A DNA stretch of 64,000 nt from Myxosarcina sp. GI1 (GCF_000756305.1 NZ_JRFE01000026.1:269412-333411); one strand, 5' to 3'; counted from the stretch's first letter, positions 54,605 to 63,891 are shown. The notes: a model not told the origin generated them from the sequence alone. A program made the numbers and translations.

Positions 54605-56176
54605 TTATCTAACTGTTGTTGTTAATTTTTGCTGATTAGATTTTACAGGAGCAGAAAGTGCTGCTTCTAAGGGGGTATGTCCCAATCTAGCTTCTAAAAT
54701 TTGCATGACTTCTCGTCCAAAGTCGTTGGGATTTTGCTGCCAAGCCTGAAGACAAACTTCTCCAAAAAAAGAACCAAGCGGTTCGGGATTCCATAACAGT
54801 TTTTTTGCCGTCCAGGGCATCAAACTCATTGGGTTATAGCCTGGTTTGAGTACTTTATGCTCGAAAGCATATTCTTCTAAATGGGTATGGGGCTGAAGTC
54901 CGATAAAGAAAATAGCTGGTTCTACCTTATCGGCACCGAAAATTGTTTCTAACTCGCGATGATAGGCTACTGTCTGACGAATGGTTTCATAAGTTTCGTC
55001 GATTACGTTAAACGAATAGTTAACCGAAACCAAATCGTTAAAACCCGCGGCTTTCAAATCCCGACAGTTTCGCAAAACGGTACGTAAATTGTAGCCCATC
55101 CGCATTTTGCGAACTAATTCTTGAGAACCGCTAGTAATACCAATTTCAAAATAGTTCATGCCTGTTTTAACCATCAATTCGCAGAGTTCTGGGGTAAGAT
55201 TATCTGCACGAATATAGGCTGCCCAATGAGTATCTTTCATTCCAGAATCGAGAATTTTCTGCAATAGTTCGATCGCATCTGGTATAAATTTACGGGCGGG
55301 AATAAACTGCGCGTCGGTAAACCAAAAATTACGAATCCCTCTGTCGTACAGCTGACGCATTTCTCTGACTACTTCATCGGCAGGATTAATTCTGACCTGT
55401 TTGCCCTCAACTACGGTATAAACACAGTAGCAACAGTTATGGGGACAGCCTCTTTTGGTTTGTACGCCGATATAAAAGTCGTTTTCCTGAAGATAATAGT
55501 TAAATTCCGACCAAATTTTAGCTATGTAATCGTAGTTACAGGCAGTTTTTTCTAAAGGAGTAGGCCATTCATGAATTAATCCTTCTCTGGGCTGTTCGCC
55601 GACGATGTAACAACGCTCGCCTTGAAGATTTTTTCCCTGCAATAATTTTTCTAATAAGGTTTCGCCTTCGCCCACCGAAACAATCGTTCCTTTGGGTAGC
55701 TGCCGCTGTAATTGTTCGTAAAATACGCTAACTGCGCCACCACCAACTACCATCCGGGCTTGGGGACAATATTTTCGCGCTCGCTTCAGTCCTCGTTTAA
55801 CTAAACCAATATTGCGCCATAGCTCTCCGTAGTAAGCAGTAGCGACTTTGAGTCCACCTAAAGCTCCTCTTAGTTTGATTAAAGGATTTTTAGCATAGTA
55901 AAGTTCAAAGGCATTTTGCAGGGGATTTCCTCCTCTGCCACCTACTGGGGCGTAAATTTGAATATCTCGCCAGGAAAATACTAGTAAAGTAGGCTTAAAG
56001 CGATCGATACAGCTATCTAATGCCCGATTGAAATCTAAAGGCGGTACCGTTCCCAGATCGAAAATTTTTTGTTCTATCTGCGGAAAGAGTTTATGGACGT
56101 GGTCTGCAAGATAGACAACACCAATAGGAAAGATCGGATTGCAGGGCAGTCGAACATATAAAATTCGTTGTGTCAT
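54605..56176 (-). CDS. Radical SAM protein with B12-binding-like N-terminus
   Basis: A 523-residue enzyme expected to use S-adenosylmethionine and a [4Fe-4S] cluster. The CxxxCxxC motif is GCPHNCCYC near residue 247. The N-terminal part (PCNPIFPIGVVYLADHV, VVGGGAVSVFYEQL) resembles a cobalamin-binding fold without a clear DxHxxG. C-terminal elements include YIRADNLTPELCELMVKTGM and the radical SAM barrel end. Some databases have, I believe, a cyanobacterial high-light radical SAM family that may match, but I cannot verify it. Substrate unknown. Confidence 0.85.
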   Translation of the reverse strand: MTQRILYVRLPCNPIFPIGVVYLADHVHKLFPQIEQKIFDLGTVPPLDFNRALDSCIDRFKPTLLVFSWRDIQIYAPVGGRGGNPLQNAFELYYAKNPLIKLRGALGGLKVATAYYGELWRNIGLVKRGLKRARKYCPQARMVVGGGAVSVFYEQLQRQLPKGTIVSVGEGETLLEKLLQGKNLQGERCYIVGEQPREGLIHEWPTPLEKTACNYDYIAKIWSEFNYYLQENDFYIGVQTKRGCPHNCCYCVYTVVEGKQVRINPADEVVREMRQLYDRGIRNFWFTDAQFIPARKFIPDAIELLQKILDSGMKDTHWAAYIRADNLTPELCELMVKTGMNYFEIGITSGSQELVRKMRMGYNLRTVLRNCRDLKAAGFNDLVSVNYSFNVIDETYETIRQTVAYHRELETIFGADKVEPAIFFIGLQPHTHLEEYAFEHKVLKPGYNPMSLMPWTAKKLLWNPEPLGSFFGEVCLQAWQQNPNDFGREVMQILEARLGHTPLEAALSAPVKSNQQKLTTTVR

Positions 56177-56850
56177 TACTTTAAGCTATGGTGTACTTTT
56201 TATAACTTTGGCGAGCGAACTCGCAATTAAGATTAAGTTTGAGTTTATAAAAATTTAATTTGTTTATATAACTTAACTTTAGCGAGATTATCATTCACAA
56301 TCAACTAAGTAAACAATTATTGACCGATTGCCCGATCGGTTATCGAAGTTTTTATAGGCTCTTGTCGCTGTTTATGCAGTGTATTGCCAGCTATATGAAC
56401 CATTGAAGACGAAAGTAATACAAAGATTGCATAACAATGTCTCTGTGTTGTCTATCTAAAGATAGATGACAAAAAACAATACGCAGTTAAACCAAACAAA
56501 TTGTTGACTGCAACGGTTTTTTTATTTTTTCCACACACTGGTTAAATTAATTACTTGAAGCCTTCGAGGCTTTTAAAATTATCTAAATTGGTATTATTAC
56601 CATTACCAACACCAACAGCCAAAATATTGTTGCAGTCTCTATCGAAAGCTCGATCCCTATACTTTGAAAACTAAAACTCTTTAGAAAATCATCAAGCAAA
56701 CTAAATTTTAAAAAAACTATTAAAAGTTATAATAGGCTACAGAATGTTAAGTATATTTTATATTGGTATTCCCTTTTACAGCTACTACGAACTAGAAGTG
56801 TTAGCTTATCAAAAGTAATAACAGAACTAATATAAAACGATTAAATAATT
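56177..56850. other. Long intergenic region (674 bases)
   Basis: No protein gene found. Several small hairpins occur: TCTATCT-AA-AGATAGA near 56452, a GTTG-ACTG-CAAC hairpin followed by a long T run near 56502-56530, and AAGCCT-TCG-AGGCTT near 56559. A small RNA ending at one of these T runs is possible, but the known Yfr1 motif ACTCCTCACAC was not seen. Confidence 0.4.
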
Positions 56851-57225
56851 ATGGCTCAAATACTAGATTCCTTACCTCAAGGAGAAGACAATATTCTTTG
56901 CTGCTACGTCAACTCAACTAGCCGCATTCAGGTGGCTCGCATTACAAATATACCAAATTGGTACTTTGAACGAGTAGTTTTTCCAGGTCAGAGGCTGGTA
57001 TTTGAGGCTCTGGCTTCTGCTTTGTTAGAAATACACTCAGGAATGATGGCAAGTGCAATTCTTTCTGATACAATACCATGCACCAGGCTCTTAGTACAAG
57101 AGCAGCGTCGTGAATCATCTCACAATAGCTCGACTGCCGCTATTGAAAACAAGAATTCCAACCATAGCTTCAAAAACGAATCAACTGTAGAAAACGATAC
57201 ACTTCATTATCAGACTACCGTTTAA
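56851..57225 (+). CDS. DUF1830 family protein
   Basis: A 124-residue protein of a cyanobacterial family. The N-terminal 70 residues, ILCCYVNSTSRIQVARITN and NWYFERVVFPGQRLVFEA, are the conserved DUF1830 domain; the C-terminal tail is polar, low-complexity and poorly conserved. No membrane helix. The function is unknown. Solitary gene after a long non-coding region. Confidence 0.85.
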   Translation: MAQILDSLPQGEDNILCCYVNSTSRIQVARITNIPNWYFERVVFPGQRLVFEALASALLEIHSGMMASAILSDTIPCTRLLVQEQRRESSHNSSTAAIENKNSNHSFKNESTVENDTLHYQTTV

Positions 57226-57458
57226 GCGTAATTGAAATTACCCTCGATCGCGGCGGAGTCAAAATAAAGGTTTATTAGTGGGGTGAGTGTGGAGAGTTAC
57301 CTCGTTGTTTATACTGATAGAAAGTTGGAGAAACTTCGTTATAAAATAGAGCGTCGCTTCAGAAAATAGCGTTTAGCGCAAATACTGCTCGAATGTATTT
57401 TGATGTTAAAATTGCTACTTTTATAATGCAGAGTTGCTTCTAACTTCGTCAACAGCAA

Positions 57459-57908
57459 TTGTGGGGACTGAGTTTGGACTTACCTTCGTTTTTATGGCTG
57501 TGGAAAATTGCCGCCTGGTCTATGGGTGGTGCGATTTTAGCCTATAGCTTACTACTGTTTTCTGGCAGTTGGTTGTTTTACAGTCGAGCCTCAAAAATTG
57601 GTCGTCCTTTATGGCTGGGTACAGTTCACTGGTGGCTGGGAGTAGTCATAGTCTTTCTGGTGCTGTTACTACTAGCAATTGGAGTGGTTGGTACTGTTGG
57701 TTACTATGGCAGTCTGGGACATTCTAATCATTTATGGGCGGGAATATTTGTAGTAGGTTTAGTCTTGCTATCTGCCTGGAGTGCGATGCAGATTGAGGCA
57801 GGAGCTAGCTGGGCGCGATCGCTCCACATTAGCAGCAATTTAGTGTTATTTATCGGCTTGGTTTGGGTTTCTCTTACTGGCTGGGAAGTAGTGCAAAAAT
57901 ATTTATAG
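57459..57908 (+). CDS. DUF4079 family membrane protein
   Basis: A 149-residue membrane protein with four hydrophobic helices (IAAWSMGGAILAYSLLLF, WWLGVVIVFLVLLLLAIGVV, LWAGIFVVGLVLLSAWSA, NLVLFIGLVWVSLTGWEVV). It matches the cyanobacterial DUF4079 family (LPSFLWLWKIAAWSMG, YGSLGHSNHLWAG). The start is not firm: no ATG lies in the open frame, and TTG 57459 or TTG 57474 are the candidates. Conserved His residues in the family recall a haem-binding cytochrome b561-like fold. Confidence 0.8.
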   Translation: MWGLSLDLPSFLWLWKIAAWSMGGAILAYSLLLFSGSWLFYSRASKIGRPLWLGTVHWWLGVVIVFLVLLLLAIGVVGTVGYYGSLGHSNHLWAGIFVVGLVLLSAWSAMQIEAGASWARSLHISSNLVLFIGLVWVSLTGWEVVQKYL

Positions 57909-57959
57909 GACAATTGATAATTGATAATTATTTAATTCCGTTTGAAGCCTCTGTATCAA

Positions 57960-58005
57960 TAAACAGTAAACAGTAAACAGTGATAATTGCTAATTGCTCA
58001 TTGAA
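57960..58005. repeat. Heptamer short tandem repeats
   Basis: Units AAACAGT occur three times, then GATAATT, GCTAATT and GCTCATT. Another intergenic member of the seven-base repeat class. Confidence 0.6.
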
Positions 58006-58170
58006 AAGTTGCTCATAATGCCCTAATATTACCAATCGCGGCTATAATTGCTTTACAATCGAATCAAAATTAGATGAAGAATAGCGATCGCAACGGGTAC
58101 AGAGCGAGTTGATTTGAGTTTTCTCATTCATCTCGTCTACAGCAATTGACTATTAATTTCGAGCGTAAAT

Positions 58171-59424
58171 ATGGTAGAAAGACCGATCGCCGTCGATCTA
58201 TTTGCAGGTGTAGGTGGTTTTAGCCTGGGTTTCGAGCAGGCTGGCTTCGATATTAAACTGGCTGTAGAAATCGATCCAGTTCATGCAGCCGTTCACAAAT
58301 ATAATTTTCCTGCCTGTGCGGTAATACCTCGTTCGATAACTGAGTTAACGGGAGGTGAGCTTCGTACCCGTTCTGGTATTGGCGATCGCCCAATAGATTT
58401 AGTTTGTGGTGGTGCGCCCTGTCAGGGCTATTCTTTAATTGGCAAACGTGCTTTAGACGATCCGAGAAATTATTTGGTCAAAGATTTTTTCAGAATAGTT
58501 ATCGAACTTCAGCCTGCTTATTTTGTGTTTGAAAACGTTAAAGGTTTTACTTTAGGCAGACATAAATATTTTTTAGAAGAATTAATTGCCGCTTTCGAGT
58601 CATACGGCTACTCTATTCGTAAACCATGGAAGGTTCTCAATGCCGCTCATTACGGAGTGCCACAAAAGCGAGAAAGATTATTTTTACTTGGTTCTAAAAA
58701 GGGATTGCCCCTGCCTCAATATCCCAAGCCATTGACAAAACTATCTAGTAACTGCTGCGATCGGCTAGTTGACTTACCTCTCACACCTACTTGCAAAGAA
58801 GCTCTCGACGATCTGCCAGAACTAGAAAGCTTTGAAGATTTACTATATGGCGACTGTGTAGAAACGGCGACTTGGGGACAATTAAGCAGTTACGGGCAAA
58901 GAATAAGATGTTTGAGCGATGATTCCTGGTATTTTGCCTATAAACGACGTTGGAACCCAAATTTATTAACTAGTAGCCGTAGAACCAATCATTCTGCTAA
59001 TTCACGTAATAGATTTCAGGCAACGGCAGCAGGTAAAATAGAGCCGATCTCCCGCTTTTTCAAACTTCATCCCGATCGCGTAGCCAATACCCTGAGAGCG
59101 GGAACGGATGCCAAACGCGGCGCACATACCAGCCCTCGTCCAATTCACTATAGTAGTCCTCGCTGTATTTCTGTCAGAGAAATGGCAAGACTTCATGGTT
59201 TTTGGGATTGTTTTCAGTTTCACGCTACCAAATGGCATGGAGCCAGGCAGATAGGTAATTCGGTGCCGCCTCCAGTAGCCAGGGCAATTGGGGTCGAAAT
59301 TATGAAATGTTTGGATATTACCCCCAGCATTCCTAATGATGTCTTGGATTTGGGCGATCGCAAACTATTGACAATGAATATGAAACAAGCAGCTAAATAT
59401 TGGCAAATTTTGTGTAACTATTAA
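58171..59424 (+). CDS. C5-cytosine DNA methyltransferase
   Basis: Transfers a methyl group from SAM to C5 of cytosine. The SAM-binding FAGVGGFSLGFEQAGF (motif I), catalytic GGAPCQGYS with Cys84 (IV), FENVKGF (VI), PQKRERLFLLG (VIII) and GNSVPPPVARAIG (X) are all intact. Target specificity cannot be read from the variable region. Size and pattern suit Slr0214-type solitary enzymes that methylate CGATCG, the centre of HIP1. No restriction gene is recognised beside it. Confidence 0.93.
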   Translation: MVERPIAVDLFAGVGGFSLGFEQAGFDIKLAVEIDPVHAAVHKYNFPACAVIPRSITELTGGELRTRSGIGDRPIDLVCGGAPCQGYSLIGKRALDDPRNYLVKDFFRIVIELQPAYFVFENVKGFTLGRHKYFLEELIAAFESYGYSIRKPWKVLNAAHYGVPQKRERLFLLGSKKGLPLPQYPKPLTKLSSNCCDRLVDLPLTPTCKEALDDLPELESFEDLLYGDCVETATWGQLSSYGQRIRCLSDDSWYFAYKRRWNPNLLTSSRRTNHSANSRNRFQATAAGKIEPISRFFKLHPDRVANTLRAGTDAKRGAHTSPRPIHYSSPRCISVREMARLHGFWDCFQFHATKWHGARQIGNSVPPPVARAIGVEIMKCLDITPSIPNDVLDLGDRKLLTMNMKQAAKYWQILCNY

Positions 59425-59429
59425 AAAAA

Positions 59430-59579
59430 TTGTTATGGAATCTATTATTTAACTCACCAGTCGGTTTGGGTAATCTGTTCTATCGTTGTGCCCATGGTCG
59501 TCAGTTTATCGAGCTTCCTTATGAATCTACTTCAAAATTTGTAAGTGTTGTCAGCGATTTTGTTAATAAAGTCAACTAG
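59430..59579 (+). CDS. Possible small gene after the methyltransferase
   Basis: A 49-codon frame from TTG 59430 (or upstream) to TAG 59577-59579 reads NLFYRCAHGRQFIELPYEST and then KFVSVVSDFVNKVN. The amino acid pattern looks protein-like rather than random. It begins five bases after the methyltransferase stop, so could be co-transcribed. It may be a small conserved protein or a remnant. Without an ATG or a clear Shine-Dalgarno I keep confidence low. Confidence 0.3.
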   Translation: MLWNLLFNSPVGLGNLFYRCAHGRQFIELPYESTSKFVSVVSDFVNKVN

Positions 59580-59612
59580 ATTAAAATTCTTGAAAAACCC
59601 TATAAATCTAGA

Positions 59613-59678
59613 AGGTAGATTATCGATCTACCTCTTGTTACTTTAGCGATCGCACTTTTTAATAGTAAGTGCGATCGC
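59613..59678. terminator. Hairpins after ispG, one built from HIP1
   Basis: AGGTAGAT/ATCTACCT (59613-59633) is followed by a perfect 12-bp stem GCGATCGCACTT (59646-59657) with AAGTGCGATCGC (59667-59678). The second hairpin consists of two inverted HIP1 octamers. Either could end transcription from both converging genes. Confidence 0.6.
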
Positions 59679-59686
59679 CCTACAAA

Positions 59687-60907
59687 TTATTCAGGATCGT
59701 TCCAGCGTCCGTCGGCTTTAATCAAGTTAATCAATTCTTCTACACCCCGATCTTCAGGAACTTTTTTTATTTCTTCTCGACCGCGATACAGTGAGATATA
59801 TCCTGGTTGCTTGCCCACGTAGCCATAGTCAGCATCCGCCATTTCCCCAGGACCATTGACGATGCAACCCATAACGGCAATATCCAAACCTGTGAGGTGT
59901 TTGGTTGCTTCACGCACCTCGTGCAAAACGTCTTCTAAATTAAACAATGTGCGTCCGCAGGAAGGACAAGCGACGTATTCTACCATCGTTTTCCGCAGTC
60001 CTAAAGCTTGCAAAATACTGTAGCAAACGGGAATTTCTTTTTCGGGAGATTCGGTAAGAGAGACGCGAATGGTATCGCCAATTCCCTGGGCTAGTAACGT
60101 GCCAATTCCTGCTGTAGATTTAATTCTGCCGTATTCCCCATCACCCGCTTCAGTAACTCCCAAATGTAGGGGATAATCCATACCCAATTCATTCATCCGT
60201 TTGACCATCAGGCGATATGCTGCCAGCATTACGGGAACGCGAGAAGCTTTAAGAGAAATAACTATATTATAAAAATCTAAAGATTGGCAAATTTGGATAA
60301 ACTCTAATGCCGACTCCACCATCCCTTCTGGGGTGTCGCCGTAGGTAAACAGCATTCGTTCGGCGAGAGAACCATGATTGACCCCGATTCGCATTGCCTT
60401 ATTTTGATCGCGGAGGGAAACAACCAACGGTTCGAGGGTTGCTTTGATTTTATCGCCAATTTCTTCAAATTCTGTCTTGCTATACTCGGTGCGATCGCCC
60501 TTGGGTTTTTCAAAGACGTATAATCCTGGATTAATCCGTACTTTATCAACGTGCTTGGCAACTTCTAAAGCAATTTTCATGCCGTTGTGATGCACGTCGG
60601 CAACTAGAGGAACATTTTGGTAGGTTTGCTTCAGCTTTTGTTTGATGGTAGCTAGAGCTTTAGCGTGTGCCATACTCGGCACAGTTACCCGCACGATTTC
60701 ACAGCCAATTTCATGCAGACGGCGAATTGCAGCCACAGAAGCATCAATATCTAACGTATCTTCATTGATCATCGACTGAACCACTACGGGATTGTTACCG
60801 CCAATGGTAATGTCTCCTACCTTTACAGGACGAGTTTTGCGTCGATGAATTGTAGTGTCAAACGCTGCTGGAGTGCTAGCGAGATTGGGATTATCCAGTG
60901 TTTGCAT
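59687..60907 (-). CDS. ispG: 4-hydroxy-3-methylbut-2-enyl diphosphate synthase
   Basis: [4Fe-4S] enzyme of the MEP pathway (GcpE), making HMBPP for isoprenoids; in cyanobacteria the electron donor is ferredoxin. Family motifs include [24 protein letters not shown]-type residues, [23 protein letters not shown] and the cluster cysteines in [11 protein letters not shown] and [11 protein letters not shown]. At 406 residues it is the short bacterial form. Its products feed carotenoid, chlorophyll phytyl tail and tocopherol synthesis. Confidence 0.97.
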   Translation of the reverse strand: MQTLDNPNLASTPAAFDTTIHRRKTRPVKVGDITIGGNNPVVVQSMINEDTLDIDASVAAIRRLHEIGCEIVRVTVPSMAHAKALATIKQKLKQTYQNVPLVADVHHNGMKIALEVAKHVDKVRINPGLYVFEKPKGDRTEYSKTEFEEIGDKIKATLEPLVVSLRDQNKAMRIGVNHGSLAERMLFTYGDTPEGMVESALEFIQICQSLDFYNIVISLKASRVPVMLAAYRLMVKRMNELGMDYPLHLGVTEAGDGEYGRIKSTAGIGTLLAQGIGDTIRVSLTESPEKEIPVCYSILQALGLRKTMVEYVACPSCGRTLFNLEDVLHEVREATKHLTGLDIAVMGCIVNGPGEMADADYGYVGKQPGYISLYRGREEIKKVPEDRGVEELINLIKADGRWNDPE

Positions 60908-61151
60908 GAGTATTAACGGTTTTTATAGTAAATCGATTCGTAGTTCTTATTGTAAATTCAAATCTTTCACCATTTCCCATCAGGAAAACATTATAGTGGA
61001 AAGAAACACAATTGTAGTTAATTTTGAGAAATGTGAATAAAACGTCCATTTAGAATTCGTTCCAATAAAAAATATTAGTTGGAATAATTCTTGATATTAT
61101 GTTTTACAAAATAAATATTAAGAAAATTTTTGTCTAACAATATAGTTAGGC

Positions 61152-61580
61152 TTACGTCGTCCAATCTTCTGTAACTAATTCTGGAACTTTGCTGAAATCG
61201 CTGACGTTACGAGTCAACAACACTAAGTTACGAGACATGGCGATCGCTGCAATTCTTAAATCCATCGTAGACACTCGAACTCTTTGCCCTCTAAACTTAT
61301 CAAAGATAGCGCTCGCTTCAGCATCAAACGGCAAAACAGGAGCTGACGCAAATCCTTGAAGGATTTCTAATAGTAGAGTGTAGCCGCGAATTGTATCTAT
61401 ATTTGTCCGAGCGCGGTTAATGAAGTTGTGGGCACCAAGCACCTGCTCGTGAAAACTGACAATAGACAAAGCAAAATCTGCTGAGGAGTATTGACCTATC
61501 CGAATAGTTAAACGAGTAAATTCTATCCCCGATCGACGCTGTAGCAAACTAATGTGGTCGGTGTCGAACAGATACCTCAA
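61152..61580 (-). CDS. PIN-domain toxin (VapC-like)
   Basis: Putative RNase toxin of 142 residues. PIN acidic residues: Asp6 and Asp8 (MRYLFDTDHISLLQ), Glu near residue 45 (VSFHEQVL), Asp near 107 (VSTMDLRIAAIA) and Asp near 127 (NVSDFSKVP). The start overlaps the end of the upstream small gene by four bases (ATGA), a typical toxin-antitoxin junction. Confidence 0.88.
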   Translation of the reverse strand: MRYLFDTDHISLLQRRSGIEFTRLTIRIGQYSSADFALSIVSFHEQVLGAHNFINRARTNIDTIRGYTLLLEILQGFASAPVLPFDAEASAIFDKFRGQRVRVSTMDLRIAAIAMSRNLVLLTRNVSDFSKVPELVTEDWTT

Positions 61581-61783
61581 GATTGTTCGTCACTTCGATC
61601 GACTTGACGGAAAGCACGCCCATATTCTAAGGATTCGAGAAAAGCGGCTTCATCAGAAATTGAGCCAGTGAGTTTTTCCAACCAGTTTTCAGAAGTAGGC
61701 TTAGTCTCAACCTTTTGTTGAAGTTCCGAAACCGCCTGTTCGAGAGTTATCAAACGTTGTTCGAGTCTTGTTTTATCCAGCAT
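61577..61783 (-). CDS. Likely antitoxin of the PIN toxin
   Basis: A 68-residue acidic, helical protein. The N-terminus is a short coiled coil (DKTRLEQRLITLEQAVSELQ) and the C-terminus has FLESLEYGRAFRQVDR, likely the toxin-binding part. No AbrB, RHH or Phd domain that I recognise. The overlap with the PIN toxin and small size make it the antitoxin by position. Confidence 0.75.
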   Translation of the reverse strand: MLDKTRLEQRLITLEQAVSELQQKVETKPTSENWLEKLTGSISDEAAFLESLEYGRAFRQVDRSDEQS

Positions 61784-62086
61784 GGACTTTTCTTTAAAGT
61801 ATAAGCTATCTCAAAGTTAGAAAAAGTATCAAAGTTTTATCGTCAAAGTCTGGATTTTCAATCGCAGTAATTATAGAATGCGATCGCTTTCTGCGCTTTG
61901 CTAAGTATGTCTGGAATGCAGCATTATTGTTTCGATGAAGATGAAAATAATGTCTTAATTCGCGAGCGCACATTAGCTTCGTAATCAACCGAACTCATTA
62001 CAGCTTTTCTAAAATTAACTGTGTTTAGATTGCTCGAAAAGTTTTTGAATTAGTTGTGCGATCGGGTCACAGCTGAGATCGATCCT

Positions 62087-62413
62087 TTACATCTTAGACA
62101 GCATAGAGATTTTGGCTAACTTCTCTGCCGCTAAACCCTCTAATTCCTCAATTTTTAGCCACTCTTCTTTAATCAGATTGGCAAAGGTAAAGACCAGACT
62201 AGATTCATCAAAATCGTACTTGCCTTCAAGATCGTGTCTTCTAGCACTTAAATAATCGTTCATCTGCCATAGATCTTGAAGTTCGGTAATCTTGCTGGCT
62301 TCTTGCCGAACTGCCTGGAGAATAAAGTCGGTTTCTCTTTTATAGGCTTTGTCGAAGGCAGATTTAGCTATATTATGTTCTGTTTGAGACCAACTAAGAT
62401 TAGTTGCTTGCAT
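62087..62413 (-). CDS. frp: Fluorescence recovery protein
   Basis: A 108-residue helical protein that speeds conversion of red, active OCP to its orange form and detaches it from the phycobilisome. Patterns match FRP: WSQTEHNIAKSAFDKAYKRE, DLWQMNDYLSARRHDLEGKY and FANLIKEEWLKIEELEGLAA. The last region contains the conserved residues contacting OCP. It lies 119 bases after OCP on the same strand, separated by a terminator-like hairpin. This context confirms the call. Confidence 0.92.
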   Translation of the reverse strand: MQATNLSWSQTEHNIAKSAFDKAYKRETDFILQAVRQEASKITELQDLWQMNDYLSARRHDLEGKYDFDESSLVFTFANLIKEEWLKIEELEGLAAEKLAKISMLSKM

Positions 62414-62469
62414 CGTCTATTCTGAGATCCTTGTAAACTTTTGTTATCTAAATTAGTATTTTAACGCAA

Positions 62470-62502
62470 AAAAAAGAGAACTCTCTCATTTAGGAGAGTT
62501 CT
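62470..62502 (-). terminator. Hairpin between ocp and frp
   Basis: AGAACTCTC (62477-62485) pairs with GAGAGTTCT (62494-62502). On the minus strand it is followed by a run of eight T-type bases. It probably ends most ocp transcription before frp. Confidence 0.75.
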
Positions 62503-62532
62503 TCAATTAATGTTTTTAGTTTTTTTACGTTT

Positions 62533-63492
62533 TTAGCGAGCGAAATTCATTAATTCTTTGGGAGATGCCAGTAAATCGATCGCGACAAAGAAAATTTTAT
62601 TTTCCGAATTAAGTAAAAATCTCCAAGCAATATTCATACCAACACCAGCACCAAACCAGGGAGTTTGCACGTTACCAGTAACTTTAATTTGAGTGTAGCC
62701 TTCTTCTGCGGGTTCGGAAACACCGCGTTCGGGAATTAGTTTGAGGTTTTGACACTCTTCTCTAAAAAATCTGAGAACTGCCTCTTTACCGACAATTGGT
62801 CTACGGAAAGGAGGCTGTAAGGCACCGTCTGGTGCGAATAATTCGATCAAAGCATCAAAATCATTAGCGTTTAAAAGATTCATGTATTTAAGAACGGTGG
62901 GATTGGTGACTCCCGAAATAGCAACCTCAGTGCGCTGTGACATATCTTTAGGTGGCGCGACTGGTTCGCTAACTCTGTCGTATTCACCTAATTTGTCGGA
63001 GTCGAATCCCATGTTTACTACACAGTTACGTAGAACCGTGATTTGTTGCCCCGATTCTAACTGTTGAATTGTAGATAATACCGCATTAGCATTAGCAGAA
63101 AGCTTATAGCCTTTGGGAATAGGGGCGACTACTCCTTTTTCCATCAATTCTCCCAACTGAAACCAGAAACCTAGCTTGATGTTCGGCGACCAGGTAGCAT
63201 AGGTGCGACAGATAGGAGTATCAGCATTATTAGCAAGGTCGCACATTACCTGAGATTGCTCTTGAAAACTCATTTTTTTGATTTCGTTGAGAGTCGGTTC
63301 GGCAAACTGCATACTTGCCGCCCCAGGCGCAGCTACGGTAATACTTTTACCCATCTCTAAATATGCAAACCAGATGAGTGCCAGGCGATCTTCAGCACTC
63401 AATTGATTGAATCTGGCAATAGTTGCGGGTACTGCATCGGCTGACATCGTGTTAGAGAAGATGTTACGTGCTGATTCAATGGTAAATGGCAT
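62533..63492 (-). CDS. ocp: Orange carotenoid protein OCP1
   Basis: Water-soluble photoreceptor that binds a keto-carotenoid and, when photoactivated, quenches phycobilisome energy. Both domains are complete: an all-helical N-terminal domain (20-160) with Tyr44, Trp110 and Arg155 (ITVLRNCVV), and a C-terminal NTF2-like domain (195-317) with the carotenoid-binding pair Tyr203 and Trp290, equivalent to Tyr201 and Trp288 of Synechocystis OCP. Presence of FRP next door supports the OCP1 group. Several TTGTTA motifs lie upstream in the probable promoter. Confidence 0.97.
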   Translation of the reverse strand: MPFTIESARNIFSNTMSADAVPATIARFNQLSAEDRLALIWFAYLEMGKSITVAAPGAASMQFAEPTLNEIKKMSFQEQSQVMCDLANNADTPICRTYATWSPNIKLGFWFQLGELMEKGVVAPIPKGYKLSANANAVLSTIQQLESGQQITVLRNCVVNMGFDSDKLGEYDRVSEPVAPPKDMSQRTEVAISGVTNPTVLKYMNLLNANDFDALIELFAPDGALQPPFRRPIVGKEAVLRFFREECQNLKLIPERGVSEPAEEGYTQIKVTGNVQTPWFGAGVGMNIAWRFLLNSENKIFFVAIDLLASPKELMNFAR

Positions 63493-63645
63493 AAAGCTAC
63501 CTCTGATTGTTATTAAACGTTGTTGTCTGTTGTTAAGTCTTGTAACAAAGTCTCAAAACTTTAACAATTTTATGTTAACACTATTTTGTAACAATTCTTA
63601 ATAAGTTTATTCAATAGTAGCGATAAGCCTTTGGCGATCGCGCCT

Positions 63646-63885
63646 TTACCATTTCAACACCGCCGCATCAATACCCTGTTCGCGTCTTACCTTAGAATCG
63701 TTTTCCATCCAAGTGATTACTTGTTTGGGAGTTAGTTCTTCTACTGCTACGCCAGTATCTTTAGCGATAATTGTCAGCAGTCTTAGAGAGGAAATAGTCA
63801 AACGAGTGAGAAATTTTTCCGAATTGGATAACAAAGCTGCATCGACATCTGCTGATTCTTCTGGAGATAAAAATTGAGGTTGCAT
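63646..63885 (-). CDS. Conserved cyanobacterial hypothetical protein
   Basis: A 79-residue soluble protein with SNSEKFLTRLTISSLRLLTI, VAVEELTPKQVITWMENDSK and the end IDAAVLKW. It is helical, without cysteines or membrane segments. I recall similar short proteins in many cyanobacteria but no assigned role. Upstream of ocp on the same strand but with a 150-base gap, so probably independent. Confidence 0.7.
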   Translation of the reverse strand: MQPQFLSPEESADVDAALLSNSEKFLTRLTISSLRLLTIIAKDTGVAVEELTPKQVITWMENDSKVRREQGIDAAVLKW

Positions 63886-63891
63886 AGATAG

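Noticed and set aside
61806-61988. 60-residue minus-strand frame upstream of the PIN pair
   Set aside because: Begins with TTG, no ribosome-binding site and no family; could be a decayed gene but cannot be supported.
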